From Martelella limonii (GTDB taxonomy: Bacteria; Pseudomonadota; Alphaproteobacteria; Rhizobiales; Rhizobiaceae), in NCBI RefSeq assembly GCF_013344475.1, contig NZ_JABUOU010000004.1, positions 85,286 through 149,285 of the forward strand: 64,000 nucleotides of DNA. Reading direction: 5' to 3'. Position numbers and translations under genes: made by a program. Under the pieces are notes generated by a model. It was given only the letters and a program-made list of their open reading frames with translations, had not been told where the DNA came from and made no database searches. Below are positions 10,162 to 18,086 of this stretch, piece after piece. Position 1 is the first letter of the stretch; the number at the start of each line of letters is the position of its first letter.

Positions 10162-10761
10162 CTATGTCCGGCGTTCGCCAAGATAGGCTGCAACCGCCCT
10201 CCTGACACGATCGGCAAGCCCCTCTTCCGGCAAGATCCCCTCGCCCGCCGCGTTGATCAGGGCGCGGCCGATCAGCACCGCCGTCAGCAGGTCCTCCTGC
10301 GCAACATCGCCGAAACGCGACCTCAAGAGCCTGGAAGAAAGGTCTGCAATCTGGCGCGCCATCGCGGAGGCTTCACCTTCGAGGCAGAGGGTCAGCTCCA
10401 GCACTTCCAGCGCGGATGCGAGCTTCGGCCGCTGGAACTGATGCCGGATCGACAGAGCGATCAGCGTCTCCAGCGCCTGCGGATCATCCGCCTGAATGAA
10501 GGCGATCTCGCGCAGCAGCGCCGCGCGCTCGCGGCGGATGAGGGCAACGACGATCGCCTGTTTGTCCGGATAATACTGGTAGAGCGTCCCGATACTTACC
10601 CCCGCCCTTTCGGCAATGCCGTTGGTCGTCAGACCTGCCGGGCCATCGGTCTCGAGAATGCGAGCCGAAGCCTCGACGATTGCCGCGCAGGTTGCGATCG
10701 CACGCGCCTGCTGTGGCGCCTTTCTGGCCTCCGGGGGCGCCTTCGGGCGGGTTCGCGACAT
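10162..10761 (-). CDS. TetR family transcriptional regulator
   Basis: This 199-residue protein has the TetR N-terminal DNA-binding domain at about residues 17-65: an Arg-rich start, IVEASARILETDG, then the helix-turn-helix TNGIAERAGVSIGTLYQYY followed by PDKQAIVVALI. The C-terminal part is the variable ligand and dimerisation region. It starts with ATG at 10761, with GGAA upstream. It is divergently transcribed from the darcynin-like gene, and the 81-base space between them contains a nested palindrome that is the obvious operator. The likely role is repression of itself and the neighbouring gene in response to a small molecule I cannot identify. Confidence 0.9.
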   Translation of the reverse strand: MSRTRPKAPPEARKAPQQARAIATCAAIVEASARILETDGPAGLTTNGIAERAGVSIGTLYQYYPDKQAIVVALIRRERAALLREIAFIQADDPQALETLIALSIRHQFQRPKLASALEVLELTLCLEGEASAMARQIADLSSRLLRSRFGDVAQEDLLTAVLIGRALINAAGEGILPEEGLADRVRRAVAAYLGERRT

Positions 10762-10775
10762 GGCGTTCCAATGCG

Positions 10776-10806
10776 AGTATGTAAACCGAGCAATTGCTCA
10801 CATACT
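10776..10806. promoter_or_regulatory. Nested palindrome, candidate TetR operator
   Basis: The inner 12 bases GAGCAATTGCTC (10788-10799) form a perfect palindrome. They lie between AGTATGT (10776-10782) and its inverse ACATACT (10800-10806), although the outer arms are centred slightly off the inner one. The site is in the 81-base divergent space between the TetR gene and the darcynin-like gene, the usual position for an operator of this family. Confidence 0.6.
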
Positions 10807-10842
10807 GCCTCCACCCGTGAAAGGCAAATGAAAGGACAGCAG

Positions 10843-11181
10843 ATGACCGAGCCGAGCGATCACCCCGAACTCACCGTTTTCATTCTCGTGAAGGCGCTGC
10901 CTGCATGGCTTGCCGCGCCGCGCGCCGAGCGCCGGCGGATCGGGGCTGCGGCAGCCTCAGGCCTGCCGGCCTTCCGCCAGTTCGATTGCGAAGCGTTTTC
11001 GGCGATGTGCAGCGACATCTGGATGTTTGCCGCACCGTCGGCAGCGGCGCTTCACGCAACGATCGAGCGGCTGAAGGATACGCCGCTTTTCGCCGAGCCC
11101 TATTTCGAGCTCGTAGCCCTCCTGCCATCGCTGGAAGACGGCTGGAAGACTTATGAAGCGGCAACTCGCACGGCGGCCTGA
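10843..11181 (+). CDS. Darcynin-like small protein
   Basis: This 112-residue protein contains LTVFILVKALPAWLA near the start, FDCEAFSAMCSDIWMF in the middle and LFAEPYFELVALLPSLED near the end. That layout resembles the darcynin family (domain of unknown function), from memory. I chose the ATG at 10843 because AAGGA lies six bases upstream; an in-frame ATG at 10828 lacks one. No catalytic motif is recognisable, and the fold may be a dimeric ferredoxin-like alpha/beta barrel. It is divergent from a TetR regulator that probably controls it. The function is unknown. Confidence 0.7.
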   Translation: MTEPSDHPELTVFILVKALPAWLAAPRAERRRIGAAAASGLPAFRQFDCEAFSAMCSDIWMFAAPSAAALHATIERLKDTPLFAEPYFELVALLPSLEDGWKTYEAATRTAA

Positions 11182-11215
11182 GCGTGCCGAAGACAACGGC
11201 CCTTTCGACGCCCGG

Positions 11216-12088
11216 TCAGCGCTTCAGCCTGATTTCTTCGGTGTTGAGCGCATCGGCAAGCCGCGCCTTGGCCGAGCCCGGCTTCAGCGGCCTCTGCTGG
11301 CTTTCATGCGGGCTCCAGCCCGAGACGTAGATTACCGAGAAGCTCGCGCGGATGCGGCCATCGGTATCGGCGTAGCGCTCCGCATAAAGCTCGGCCGCGC
11401 GCAGGAAGAAGCGGCGGCTGACGGGCTTGCCGGAGCGGCCAATGAGCGGATTGGTCATGCCCATCGCCCGCAGGTCCGCCATCAGAGAAAACAGGCTGTC
11501 ATAGCGCACCGTATAGGTTTCCTGATCGACGACGGGCAGCGTGAAGCCGGCGCGCTGCAGGAGACCACCGATATCGCGCACATCGGCAAACGGGATGACC
11601 CGCGGACTTGCCCCACCATAGAGCTCGACCTCTGCCGCAAGCAGACAGTCGCGCAGCTCGGCAAGCGTTCCGCTGCCGGGAATGGCGGCCAGAAACAGAC
11701 CATCGGGTTTCAGCGCCCGGCGGATCTGGATGAAGTAGCCCGGCAGATCGTTGATCAGATGGGCGACCAGCGGCGACAGCACGAGGTTGAGCGAGGCATC
11801 ATCGAGCCCGGGCAGCTCGAGCGGCGCCACCGCGCCAGCGCCAAAGGCGGGATCCGCCTCTACGCGCTCGACGGCGCCAACCTTGCCCGTTGCAAGCGCG
11901 GCAGCGGCCACCAGACCGGTTGCGCCATGCAGTTCCGCCGCCTTGTCGAACCGGCGCTCGACCACGGCGAGCCGATCGGCCAGTTCCTCGGCGACGATCC
12001 CGAGCATGAAATCGGCACCCGCCTGCCCCTTCCGGAAGGCATCGAGGCGGTTCTTCGCCACCCGCGCCGTATCGAAAACCTGTTCCAT
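11216..12088 (-). CDS. SAM-dependent methyltransferase, BioC/NDUFAF5-like
   Basis: The product has 290 residues. The start is the ATG at 12088, with AGGGA eight bases upstream. The middle resembles a class I methyltransferase core, but the nucleotide-binding stretch is weak: GATGLVAAAALATGKVGAVERVE stands where a glycine loop would be, followed by LVLSPLVAHLINDLPGYFIQIRRALKPDGLFLAAIPG, matching the post-motif region of BioC-like and NDUFAF5-like enzymes. The NDUFAF5 group hydroxylates or supports assembly of respiratory complex I rather than methylating. In rhizobia a similar gene commonly sits divergent from comF, as here. The substrate is unknown. Confidence 0.75.
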   Translation of the reverse strand: MEQVFDTARVAKNRLDAFRKGQAGADFMLGIVAEELADRLAVVERRFDKAAELHGATGLVAAAALATGKVGAVERVEADPAFGAGAVAPLELPGLDDASLNLVLSPLVAHLINDLPGYFIQIRRALKPDGLFLAAIPGSGTLAELRDCLLAAEVELYGGASPRVIPFADVRDIGGLLQRAGFTLPVVDQETYTVRYDSLFSLMADLRAMGMTNPLIGRSGKPVSRRFFLRAAELYAERYADTDGRIRASFSVIYVSGWSPHESQQRPLKPGSAKARLADALNTEEIRLKR

Positions 12089-12155
12089 CACCGAAATCCC
12101 TCGTCGCCGCGCTTTGGCCTCGAAATGCACCCGCGAACGCGCTAGTGTCAATGGC

Positions 12156-12941
12156 ATGGACGAAACCGGATCTTCGCTTTTCAAGAGCATCGCTTCCCGC
12201 TCCGAAGCATTGGCGCTGGGCGCGATCGGCGCTGTCGGCAATCTGATCTTTCCCCCGGTCTGCGCCGCCTGCGGGCGCGGCACCGGCTCCCACCGGGCGC
12301 TCTGCACCCAATGCTGGAGCGACATCCGCTTCATAGAACGGCCATTCTGCGCAGTGCTCGGCACTCCCTTCTCGCACGATCTGGGCGACGGGATCCTGAG
12401 CCCGGAGGCGATCGCTCATCCGCCCGATTTCGACAGGCTGCGCTCGTCCGCATTCTACACCGGCGCGGTGCGCAATCTGGTCCACGCGCTCAAATACCGC
12501 GACAACACCCATCTCGCCGTCATGATGGCGGGATGGATGCTGCGCGCCGAGGACGGGATGGTCAGCCAGTGCGATGCCATCACCGCCGTTCCGCTCCACC
12601 CCACCCGGCTGATGGCGCGGCGTTTCAACCAGTCCGCAGAGCTTGCCCGCCATGTTGCGCGGCTCTCGCGCAAGCCGTTTCTGCCGGGCCTCGTCCGGCG
12701 CCGCAAGCGCACCATCCAGCAGGTTGGCCTCACCCGCGCTGCCCGGGAGGACAATGTCCGCGGCGCCTTCACGCTCGCCCCGAACAGCGAGGACCTCGTG
12801 TTCGGCAAGCGCATCGTCCTGATCGATGATGTCTACACCACCGGCGCCACGGTTTCGGCGGTCGCGCGTGTGCTCAAGCGCAAGGGGGCAGCCGATGTCA
12901 GCATTTTGACCTTTGCACGCGTGCTCGATGAAACTATATGA
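12156..12941 (+). CDS. comF: ComF family phosphoribosyltransferase-like protein
   Basis: This 261-residue protein has an N-terminal zinc-ribbon type double Cys pair (CAACG and CTQC) and a C-terminal phosphoribosyltransferase fold with the PRPP-binding signature IVLIDDVYTTGAT. Typical ComF landmarks YTGAVRNLVHALKY and PLHPTRLMARRFNQS are present. ComF proteins are linked to DNA uptake in naturally competent bacteria, but in alphaproteobacteria the role is unproven. The start is the ATG at 12156, without an obvious ribosome binding site. It is divergent from the methyltransferase gene and followed 36 bases on by grxC. Confidence 0.9.
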   Translation: MDETGSSLFKSIASRSEALALGAIGAVGNLIFPPVCAACGRGTGSHRALCTQCWSDIRFIERPFCAVLGTPFSHDLGDGILSPEAIAHPPDFDRLRSSAFYTGAVRNLVHALKYRDNTHLAVMMAGWMLRAEDGMVSQCDAITAVPLHPTRLMARRFNQSAELARHVARLSRKPFLPGLVRRRKRTIQQVGLTRAAREDNVRGAFTLAPNSEDLVFGKRIVLIDDVYTTGATVSAVARVLKRKGAADVSILTFARVLDETI

Positions 12942-12977
12942 AGTGCATCCAGTTTTTTGACCAGGGGGCACGACCAG

Positions 12978-13235
12978 ATGGCGACTGTCGATATCTATAC
13001 CCGTGATTTCTGCGGCTTCTGCGCCCGCGCCAAGGCGCTTCTGGACAAGAAGGGCGCGGCCTATACCGAGTTCAACGCCACCGAGACGCCAGACGTGCGC
13101 GCGACGATGATCGAGCGCGCCGGCGGCAAATCGACTTTCCCGCAGATTTTCATCGACGGCCGGCACATCGGCGGGTGCGATGATCTCTATGCGCTCGAAG
13201 CCGACGGCAAGCTCGACCCGCTCCTTTCTGCATGA
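12978..13235 (+). CDS. grxC: Glutaredoxin 3
   Basis: This is an 85-residue glutathione-dependent disulfide oxidoreductase. It starts MATVDIYTRDFCGFCARAK, with a CGFC dithiol active site, followed by the TFPQIFIDG cis-proline region and HIGGCDDLYALE, which binds glutathione. Length and motifs match the GrxC group. GGGGG precedes the ATG by nine bases. It lies between comF and a nitrilase-like gene, the usual alphaproteobacterial arrangement. Confidence 0.95.
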   Translation: MATVDIYTRDFCGFCARAKALLDKKGAAYTEFNATETPDVRATMIERAGGKSTFPQIFIDGRHIGGCDDLYALEADGKLDPLLSA

Positions 13236-13244
13236 GGTGACAAG

Positions 13245-14099
13245 ATGACACGCTTCAAGGCCGCCGCCGTTCAGATGCATTCGGGCGTCGATCCCGAGAA
13301 GAACGCAGAGACGCTTTCGCGTCTGGTGCGAGACGCCGCGCGCCATGGCGCGACCTATATCCAGACGCCGGAGATGACGGGCGCGGTCCAGAAGAACCGC
13401 GCGGGCCTGATGGCGGTGCTGAAGCCGGAAGCCGAAGATATCATCGTGCGCACCTCTGCGGCGCTTGCGCGTGAATTCGGCATTCACCTCCACATCGGCT
13501 CGACGGCGATTGCCGTCGAAAACGGCATGATCGCCAATCGTGGCCTGCTCTTCGCTCCGAATGGCAGCATTCTCGCCCGCTATGACAAGATCCACATGTT
13601 TGACGTCGATCTCGACAATGGCGAAAGCTGGCGCGAAAGCGCGGTCTATCGCCCCGGCGAAAAGGCCGTGCTCGCCCGGCTGCCCTTTGCAGCGATCGGA
13701 CTTGGCATCTGCTATGACGTGCGCTTTCCCGATCTCTTCAATGCCTACGGGCTTGCCGGCGCCGATGTGCTGACCGCGCCGGCCGCCTTCACCCGCCAGA
13801 CCGGGCTTACCCACTGGCACGTGCTGCAGCGCGCCCGTGCGATCGAAAACGGCGCCTACATGATTTCCGCAGCCCAGGCCGGCCTGCACGAGGATGGCCG
13901 CGAGACCTTCGGACATTCGATGATCGTCGACCCGTGGGGCAGGATCATCGCCGAGGCCGGCGATGAGGGAGAGACGGTTATCATCGCCGAGGTCGACACC
14001 GATCAGGTCAAGGCGGCGCGCCAGAAAGTGCCGAACCTCAAGAACATCCGCTCATTCACCTTGAACGAGATCGAAGCGCGGTCTCTTTCGGAAGCCTGA
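13245..14099 (+). CDS. Carbon-nitrogen hydrolase (Nit-type amidase)
   Basis: This 284-residue member of the nitrilase superfamily carries the Glu-Lys-Cys triad: Glu in TPEMTG, Lys in RYDKIHMFDVD, and nucleophilic Cys in GLGICYDVRFPDLF. The sequence resembles the Nit1/Nit2 group, whose members hydrolyse deaminated glutathione or omega-amides; its position right after grxC fits such a glutathione-repair role, which remains inference. The start ATG at 13245 follows GAGGTG. It lies nine bases after grxC and five before the next gene, so probably in one operon. Confidence 0.9.
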   Translation: MTRFKAAAVQMHSGVDPEKNAETLSRLVRDAARHGATYIQTPEMTGAVQKNRAGLMAVLKPEAEDIIVRTSAALAREFGIHLHIGSTAIAVENGMIANRGLLFAPNGSILARYDKIHMFDVDLDNGESWRESAVYRPGEKAVLARLPFAAIGLGICYDVRFPDLFNAYGLAGADVLTAPAAFTRQTGLTHWHVLQRARAIENGAYMISAAQAGLHEDGRETFGHSMIVDPWGRIIAEAGDEGETVIIAEVDTDQVKAARQKVPNLKNIRSFTLNEIEARSLSEA

Positions 14100-14104
14100 C
14101 GCCC

Positions 14105-14533
14105 GTGATCCATTACGCTCTTTCCTGTGACAAGGGCCACGCCTTCGACGGCTGGTTCGCCGGTAGCGCCGATTTCGACAAACAGGTCGAGAGCGGGTTT
14201 CTGACCTGCCCGGTCTGCAATTCCGCAAAGGTTGCCAAGGGATTGATGGCGCCACAGGTTTCGACCGCGCGCAGCCAGGAAAGCCGAAAGGCAGCGCTGA
14301 TCGACAGGGCCCAGCGCGAAGCGATGGACAAGCTGCGCAAGGCCGTCGCCGACATACGCGCCAACGCAGAAGACGTGGGAGACCGGTTCCCCGACGAGGC
14401 GCGCAAGATCCACTACGGCGAGGCTGAAGAACGCGGCATCATCGGCGAGGCAAAGCCGGATCAGGTGCGCGACCTTCTCGATGAAGGCATCGAGATCATG
14501 CCGCTCCCGATCCTTCCGGATGACAAGAACTGA
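14105..14533 (+). CDS. DUF1178 family protein
   Basis: This 142-residue protein begins IHYALSCDKGHAFDGWFAGS and has a second Cys pair in TCPVCNSAKV, giving a putative small zinc-binding N-terminus, followed by a charged helical C-terminal half ending in PLPILPDD. That is the DUF1178 pattern, widespread in alphaproteobacteria and of unknown function. Translation starts at GTG, five bases after the stop of the upstream amidase, so it is probably coupled to it. Confidence 0.9.
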   Translation: MIHYALSCDKGHAFDGWFAGSADFDKQVESGFLTCPVCNSAKVAKGLMAPQVSTARSQESRKAALIDRAQREAMDKLRKAVADIRANAEDVGDRFPDEARKIHYGEAEERGIIGEAKPDQVRDLLDEGIEIMPLPILPDDKN

Positions 14534-14554
14534 CCGAAACGCGCATGAGACCTA

Positions 14555-14630
14555 TGGTGGAGCCGAGCGGGATCGAACCGCCGACCTCTGCAGTGCGATT
14601 GCAGCGCTCTCCCAGCTGAGCTACGGCCCC
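14555..14630 (-). tRNA. tRNA-Ala(CGC)
   Basis: On the minus strand, 76 bases fold into a complete cloverleaf. The acceptor GGGGCCG pairs with CGGCTCC, the D-arm contains AGCTCAGCTGGGAGAGC, the anticodon stem CTGCA/TGCAG encloses loop ATCGCAC (anticodon CGC), and the T-arm contains GGTTCGATCC. CCA is encoded at 14555-14557. Confidence 0.97.
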
Positions 14631-14800
14631 TGACCTGTTCAAACAGATACGCCAAAGCCTCTTGGCCGGCAAGATCGAAAGCGTGTCACAGCAGGCGTCT
14701 CGGCACCTTCCATCGGGCACTGTAGCTATTTCAACAAGTCGAAAAAAGTTACCGATTCACCACACCGGCTTGCGAATTGACAGGGCCGCGCAGAGCACAA

Positions 14801-14828
14801 TTGTCTTTGATCTCCCCTTACGTATAGT
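14801..14828 (+). promoter_or_regulatory. Possible porin promoter
   Basis: TTGTCT (14801-14806) and TATAGT (14823-14828), separated by 16 bases, resemble -35 and -10 elements of a housekeeping promoter about 90 bases before the porin start. A TTGACA at 14777-14782 is an alternative -35 without a good partner. The rest of the 286-base gap between the tRNA and the porin shows nothing further. Confidence 0.35.
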
Positions 14829-14916
14829 TGCAATTGCAGTTGCCGGAACAAACACGGGGAAACGGGCGCGCCCCGGCGGATTGCACTCGGATCAAATCGG
14901 TTTCTGGAGAGTAGGC

Positions 14917-15966
14917 ATGAAAATCCAACTAGCGCTTCTTGGTTCCGCCTCGATGCTTGTCGCAGCAGCAAGTGCGCACGCAGCTGATCCCGTGATGGTG
15001 ATCGAGCCTGTGACTGCCAATTACGTGGAAGTCTGCGACGCCTACGGCGCAGGCTATTTCTTCATTCCCGGCACAGAAACCTGCCTTCAGATCGGCGGCT
15101 ATGTGCGCTGGGAAGGCAAATATGGCGGGATCCAGACCGGATCGGCGCTCGATGCGGACTGGGACCCCTATGTGAAGGCCCTGCCGCAGTTCACCGCGAA
15201 GTCCGACACCGAACTCGGCACCCTCACCGGCTTGATGGCGCCGGAATTCTATTACTATTCCAATGGCGGTGGAGACGAATTCAAGTTCGACCAGGCCTAT
15301 ATCGAAATCGGCGATACCGTGGCCCTGCGCGCCGGTTACATCAAGGGTTTCTGGAACGAAGACCTCTGGGGCGAACTCGACAATATCGACAATGTCAGCC
15401 GCTACAACGCCGTCCGCCTCGGCTATTTCCCGTCCGACGGCTTCCAGCTGGCGCTCGAAGTGGACACTCTGACCAAAACCGGCAGCGAGACCCCGAAGAT
15501 CGGCCTTTCCGGCCGCGTCGCCTGGGCCCCCTCCGATTCGCGCTACATCAAGCTGGATGTTGCATACGATACCGACGCGGAAACCTACGCAATCCGCCCC
15601 TGGGCCGGCTTTGCCATCGGGCCGGGCACGTTCGAAATCGCCGGTCTTTATGAAAGCGGCTTCATCTCCTACGCCCCGGACTTCACCTCCGCCAACTGGA
15701 ATGATTCCCCGATCGCCGGCACCTACATGAAATATGCCGTCGCTGCCGACTATTATTTCAACGTCACCGACAACTTCGTGCTTGCCCCCCAGACCCAGTA
15801 CAATGTCGCGAGCAACGACAAGGTGTTCTGGGAAGCCGGCGTGACCACCGACTGGGAGGTCGTGAAGAACCTCCATGTGCGCGGCAACTTCAACTATGCC
15901 TTCCTCGACGACAGCTGGAACCAGCAGAACTGGTTCGGATGGCTGCGTATGGAACGCGATTTCTAG
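14917..15966 (+). CDS. Outer-membrane porin (Porin_2 family)
   Basis: This 349-residue alphaproteobacterial porin forms a general diffusion channel. A signal peptide MKIQLALLGSASMLVAAASA ends with AHA before ADPVMVIEP. The mature start YVEVCDAYGAGYFFIPGTETCLQIGGYVRWE is the hallmark of the Omp2/RopA group, including the conserved Cys pair. Alternating amphipathic strands with aromatic ends run to the C-terminus WFGWLRMERDF, ending in Phe as expected for barrel insertion. I chose the ATG at 14917, preceded by GGAGAG. It is a single-gene unit. Confidence 0.95.
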   Translation: MKIQLALLGSASMLVAAASAHAADPVMVIEPVTANYVEVCDAYGAGYFFIPGTETCLQIGGYVRWEGKYGGIQTGSALDADWDPYVKALPQFTAKSDTELGTLTGLMAPEFYYYSNGGGDEFKFDQAYIEIGDTVALRAGYIKGFWNEDLWGELDNIDNVSRYNAVRLGYFPSDGFQLALEVDTLTKTGSETPKIGLSGRVAWAPSDSRYIKLDVAYDTDAETYAIRPWAGFAIGPGTFEIAGLYESGFISYAPDFTSANWNDSPIAGTYMKYAVAADYYFNVTDNFVLAPQTQYNVASNDKVFWEAGVTTDWEVVKNLHVRGNFNYAFLDDSWNQQNWFGWLRMERDF

Positions 15967-16028
15967 GGCATTTCGCTGTCAGACGGTAACAGCTGACATG
16001 CGAGAGAATGCTTCAGAACAGTGACATG

Positions 16029-16068
16029 GACCAGTTCTGCGTTTACTTGAAAGGCGGACTGGTCTTTT
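16029..16068 (+). terminator. Possible porin terminator
   Basis: GACCAGT at 16029-16035 and ACTGGTC at 16058-16064 form a 7-bp stem with a large loop, followed by TTTT. It lies 63 bases after the porin stop and just before the convergent gene end at 16079. The long loop makes it a weak candidate. Confidence 0.4.
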
Positions 16069-16078
16069 GGCATCCGCA

Positions 16079-17056
16079 TTATCGGGTTCCTGCCAAACCT
16101 GCCGGGTGCCGAAACATCCTGGAAAAGAACGCCCTGTCGGAAAGCCGCTGCAGCAATGCCGCCATCAATGCCGTGGCAGCGACCGCGAACACCAGCCGTC
16201 CGACAAGCACGCCGTAGATGTCGGCGCCAAGCGCGACGACAATCAGCGTGTCTTCGATCACGCTATGGGCAAAGCCCATGAAGGCACAGGCGAGGAAAAT
16301 CTGACGCGGTGCTATCGCTCCCGACTGCGCCTCGCGAATGAGCAGGCCACCGCCATAGGAAATGCCCAGAAACAGGCCGATGGCCGTGAGATGGCCCGCC
16401 TCACCCCGGATGCCGGCAAGCCGGAGCACCGGCGAGAGCGCCTTCATCATCAGATCCAGCAGGCCGGTCGCCTTCAGTATGTCGAGCGACCAGGACAACA
16501 GAACCAGAATAACCAGCATCCACATCATCGCCTCCCCCAGGCCGACCAGATAATCGGACCAGCGCGCCGTGGCGCTCATCGGCATCCAGGCCGTCTCAGC
16601 CGGCGCCGACAACCAGCCCGTGAACTCCAGAAGGTGATGCAGCAGAAATGCGTAGAGCAAACCGCCCAGGATGCGCAGCAGCGTCGTTGCGATCATGCCC
16701 GGCCCGGCCTTCTGGATGATCTTCTGCTCGATCGGAAGCCCGTGGGCGAACAGGATCAGCGCAGAAAACACCGTGATGTCGGCGACGCTGAGCGATGCGT
16801 GGGGCGCCAGCGTGAAGACGAGGGGAACCGCCCCCCAGATGCCCACCAGCATGCCTGTGAGCCAGGCAAGCCCCAGCGCCGCGGGCAGACCCACCAGATC
16901 CATCACCGGCGAGAATGCCGGTGCGATGGCCTTGATGATGCCCATCCGTGACAACAGCTCCGTTGCGATGGCGATCGGGACCGTGATCCGCACCAGCACC
17001 CAGTAAATGGCCAGCGTGCCGCGCGTGCTACTCCATATTTTCGAGACGATCTGCAT
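16079..17056 (-). CDS. Nucleoside-recognition (Gate) domain membrane protein
   Basis: This is a 325-residue integral membrane protein with about eight to nine hydrophobic segments and two Gate-like repeats: GLAWLTGMLVGIWGAVPLVF in the first half and GLFLGISYGGGLLIREA in the second. The start is the ATG at 17056, preceded by GAGGGA. The Gate domain occurs in nucleoside transporters, spore maturation proteins and FeoB, and the substrate of this stand-alone form is unknown. It is divergent from an Lrp/AsnC regulator, which probably controls it. Confidence 0.8.
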   Translation of the reverse strand: MQIVSKIWSSTRGTLAIYWVLVRITVPIAIATELLSRMGIIKAIAPAFSPVMDLVGLPAALGLAWLTGMLVGIWGAVPLVFTLAPHASLSVADITVFSALILFAHGLPIEQKIIQKAGPGMIATTLLRILGGLLYAFLLHHLLEFTGWLSAPAETAWMPMSATARWSDYLVGLGEAMMWMLVILVLLSWSLDILKATGLLDLMMKALSPVLRLAGIRGEAGHLTAIGLFLGISYGGGLLIREAQSGAIAPRQIFLACAFMGFAHSVIEDTLIVVALGADIYGVLVGRLVFAVAATALMAALLQRLSDRAFFSRMFRHPAGLAGTR

Positions 17057-17131
17057 GGGCGTTTCCCTCGTGGTCCGTCTCCAGGCAATAGCGTGAACGC
17101 CTTCGCATGTTCGGTCAAAAATTGCGCCGAC

Positions 17132-17148
17132 TTGCAATTTTATTGCAA
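17132..17148. promoter_or_regulatory. Palindrome TTGCAAT-TTT-ATTGCAA, candidate Lrp-type operator
   Basis: A perfect 7-bp inverted repeat with a 3-base AT centre sits 28 bases before the Lrp-like gene start and 76 bases before the divergent membrane-protein gene. Its size (17 bp) and AT-rich centre fit binding sites of Lrp/AsnC dimers, which usually autoregulate. Confidence 0.6.
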
Positions 17149-17175
17149 ATTGCGCACCGGTTGCTAGGGTGAGGA

Positions 17176-17628
17176 ATGGACCGGATCGATCGGAAAATTC
17201 TGAACCTGATGCAGCACGACGCATCGCGCACGAATGTGCAGCTCGCCGACGCAGTCGGCCTGTCTCCCTCAAGCTGCCTGCGCCGTGTCCAGCGGCTTCG
17301 CAAAGCCGGCGTGATCGATCGCATCGTCGCGATCCTGCACCCTGCAAAGGCCGGCCGATCGCTCAAGGCCCTGGTGACGGTGGAGCTGAAACTGCACGGC
17401 GAGGCCCACATGCGTCGCTTTCTGGAGAAAGCATGCGCCGAGGAAGCGGTATCCCAGGCCTATGGGGTAACCGGTGAGACCGATGTCGTGTTGATGTTGC
17501 GGCTACGCGACATGGAAGAATTCGACGCGCTCTGCGACCGTATCTTCCGCGATGAAAACAATGTCGCCCGCTTCTTCACGATGGTCGTTATCCGCACGGC
17601 GAAAGACGAAACGGCAATCCGAATCTAA
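17176..17628 (+). CDS. Lrp/AsnC family transcriptional regulator
   Basis: This 150-residue protein begins MDRIDRKILNLMQHDASR and has the helix-turn-helix QLADAVGLSPSSCLRRVQRL, then the RAM/AsnC ligand-binding domain with YGVTGETDVVLMLRLRDMEEF. Such regulators bind amino acids and act as octamers or dimers on nearby transport or catabolic genes. The ribosome binding site GAGGA directly precedes the ATG. A perfect palindrome in the upstream divergent space is the likely target, together with the Gate-domain protein gene. Confidence 0.93.
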   Translation: MDRIDRKILNLMQHDASRTNVQLADAVGLSPSSCLRRVQRLRKAGVIDRIVAILHPAKAGRSLKALVTVELKLHGEAHMRRFLEKACAEEAVSQAYGVTGETDVVLMLRLRDMEEFDALCDRIFRDENNVARFFTMVVIRTAKDETAIRI

Positions 17629-17738
17629 GCGACCGGAACCGGCCATGAACCTGGACAAGATCTTCCGCCGTGACCGAAAAGGTCAAAGCCTGCACAAAAA
17701 GGTCAATCTATGTGACATTTTACAACAATCAGGAAAAT

Positions 17739-17814
17739 TGGTGGAGCTAAGCGGGATCGAACCGCTGACCTCCTGCATGCCATGCAGGCGCTCTCCCAGC
17801 TGAGCTATAGCCCC
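17739..17814 (-). tRNA. tRNA-Ala(GGC)
   Basis: A 76-base cloverleaf on the minus strand has acceptor GGGGCTA pairing with TAGCTCC, anticodon stem CCTGC/GCAGG with loop ATGGCAT (anticodon GGC), T-arm GGTTCGATCC and encoded CCA at 17739-17741. It is closely similar to the tRNA-Ala at 14555 but reads the other class of Ala codons. Confidence 0.97.
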
Positions 17815-17986
17815 AATCCTCAGACCGCCGGGGCGGTTCGAAGCGACGTTTTCGCGTCGGGTGGCGGCTTGTTACTGTGCTTTTTCGCACGATGCAAGCC
17901 CCAAAAAATGAAAGGCTGAAAAAAATCGGCGCGTGCCGCATCGCCGGCCCGAAGGCGCGGAAAATGTCGATCCGCGCGTACCGGAA

Positions 17987-18017
17987 AATAAAAACGCCGG
18001 GTCGAAAGGACCCGGCG
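17987..18017 (-). terminator. Terminator of the FYDLN-acid gene
   Basis: CGCCGGGTC (17995-18003) and GACCCGGCG (18009-18017) form a perfect 9-bp stem with loop GAAAG; on the minus strand it is followed by TTTTTATT (complement of 17987-17994). It lies 69 bases after the stop codon at 18087. Confidence 0.85.
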
Positions 18018-18086
18018 CCAGAATGCCCGATGGGAAGCTAAGGGGCGGCATGCGCATCGCGGCGCCCCCCTGTCGCTCAGACAGCC

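Noticed and set aside
11799-13916. 705-residue minus-strand frame opposite comF, grxC and the amidase
   Set aside because: The three plus-strand genes have clear motifs; this is a shadow.
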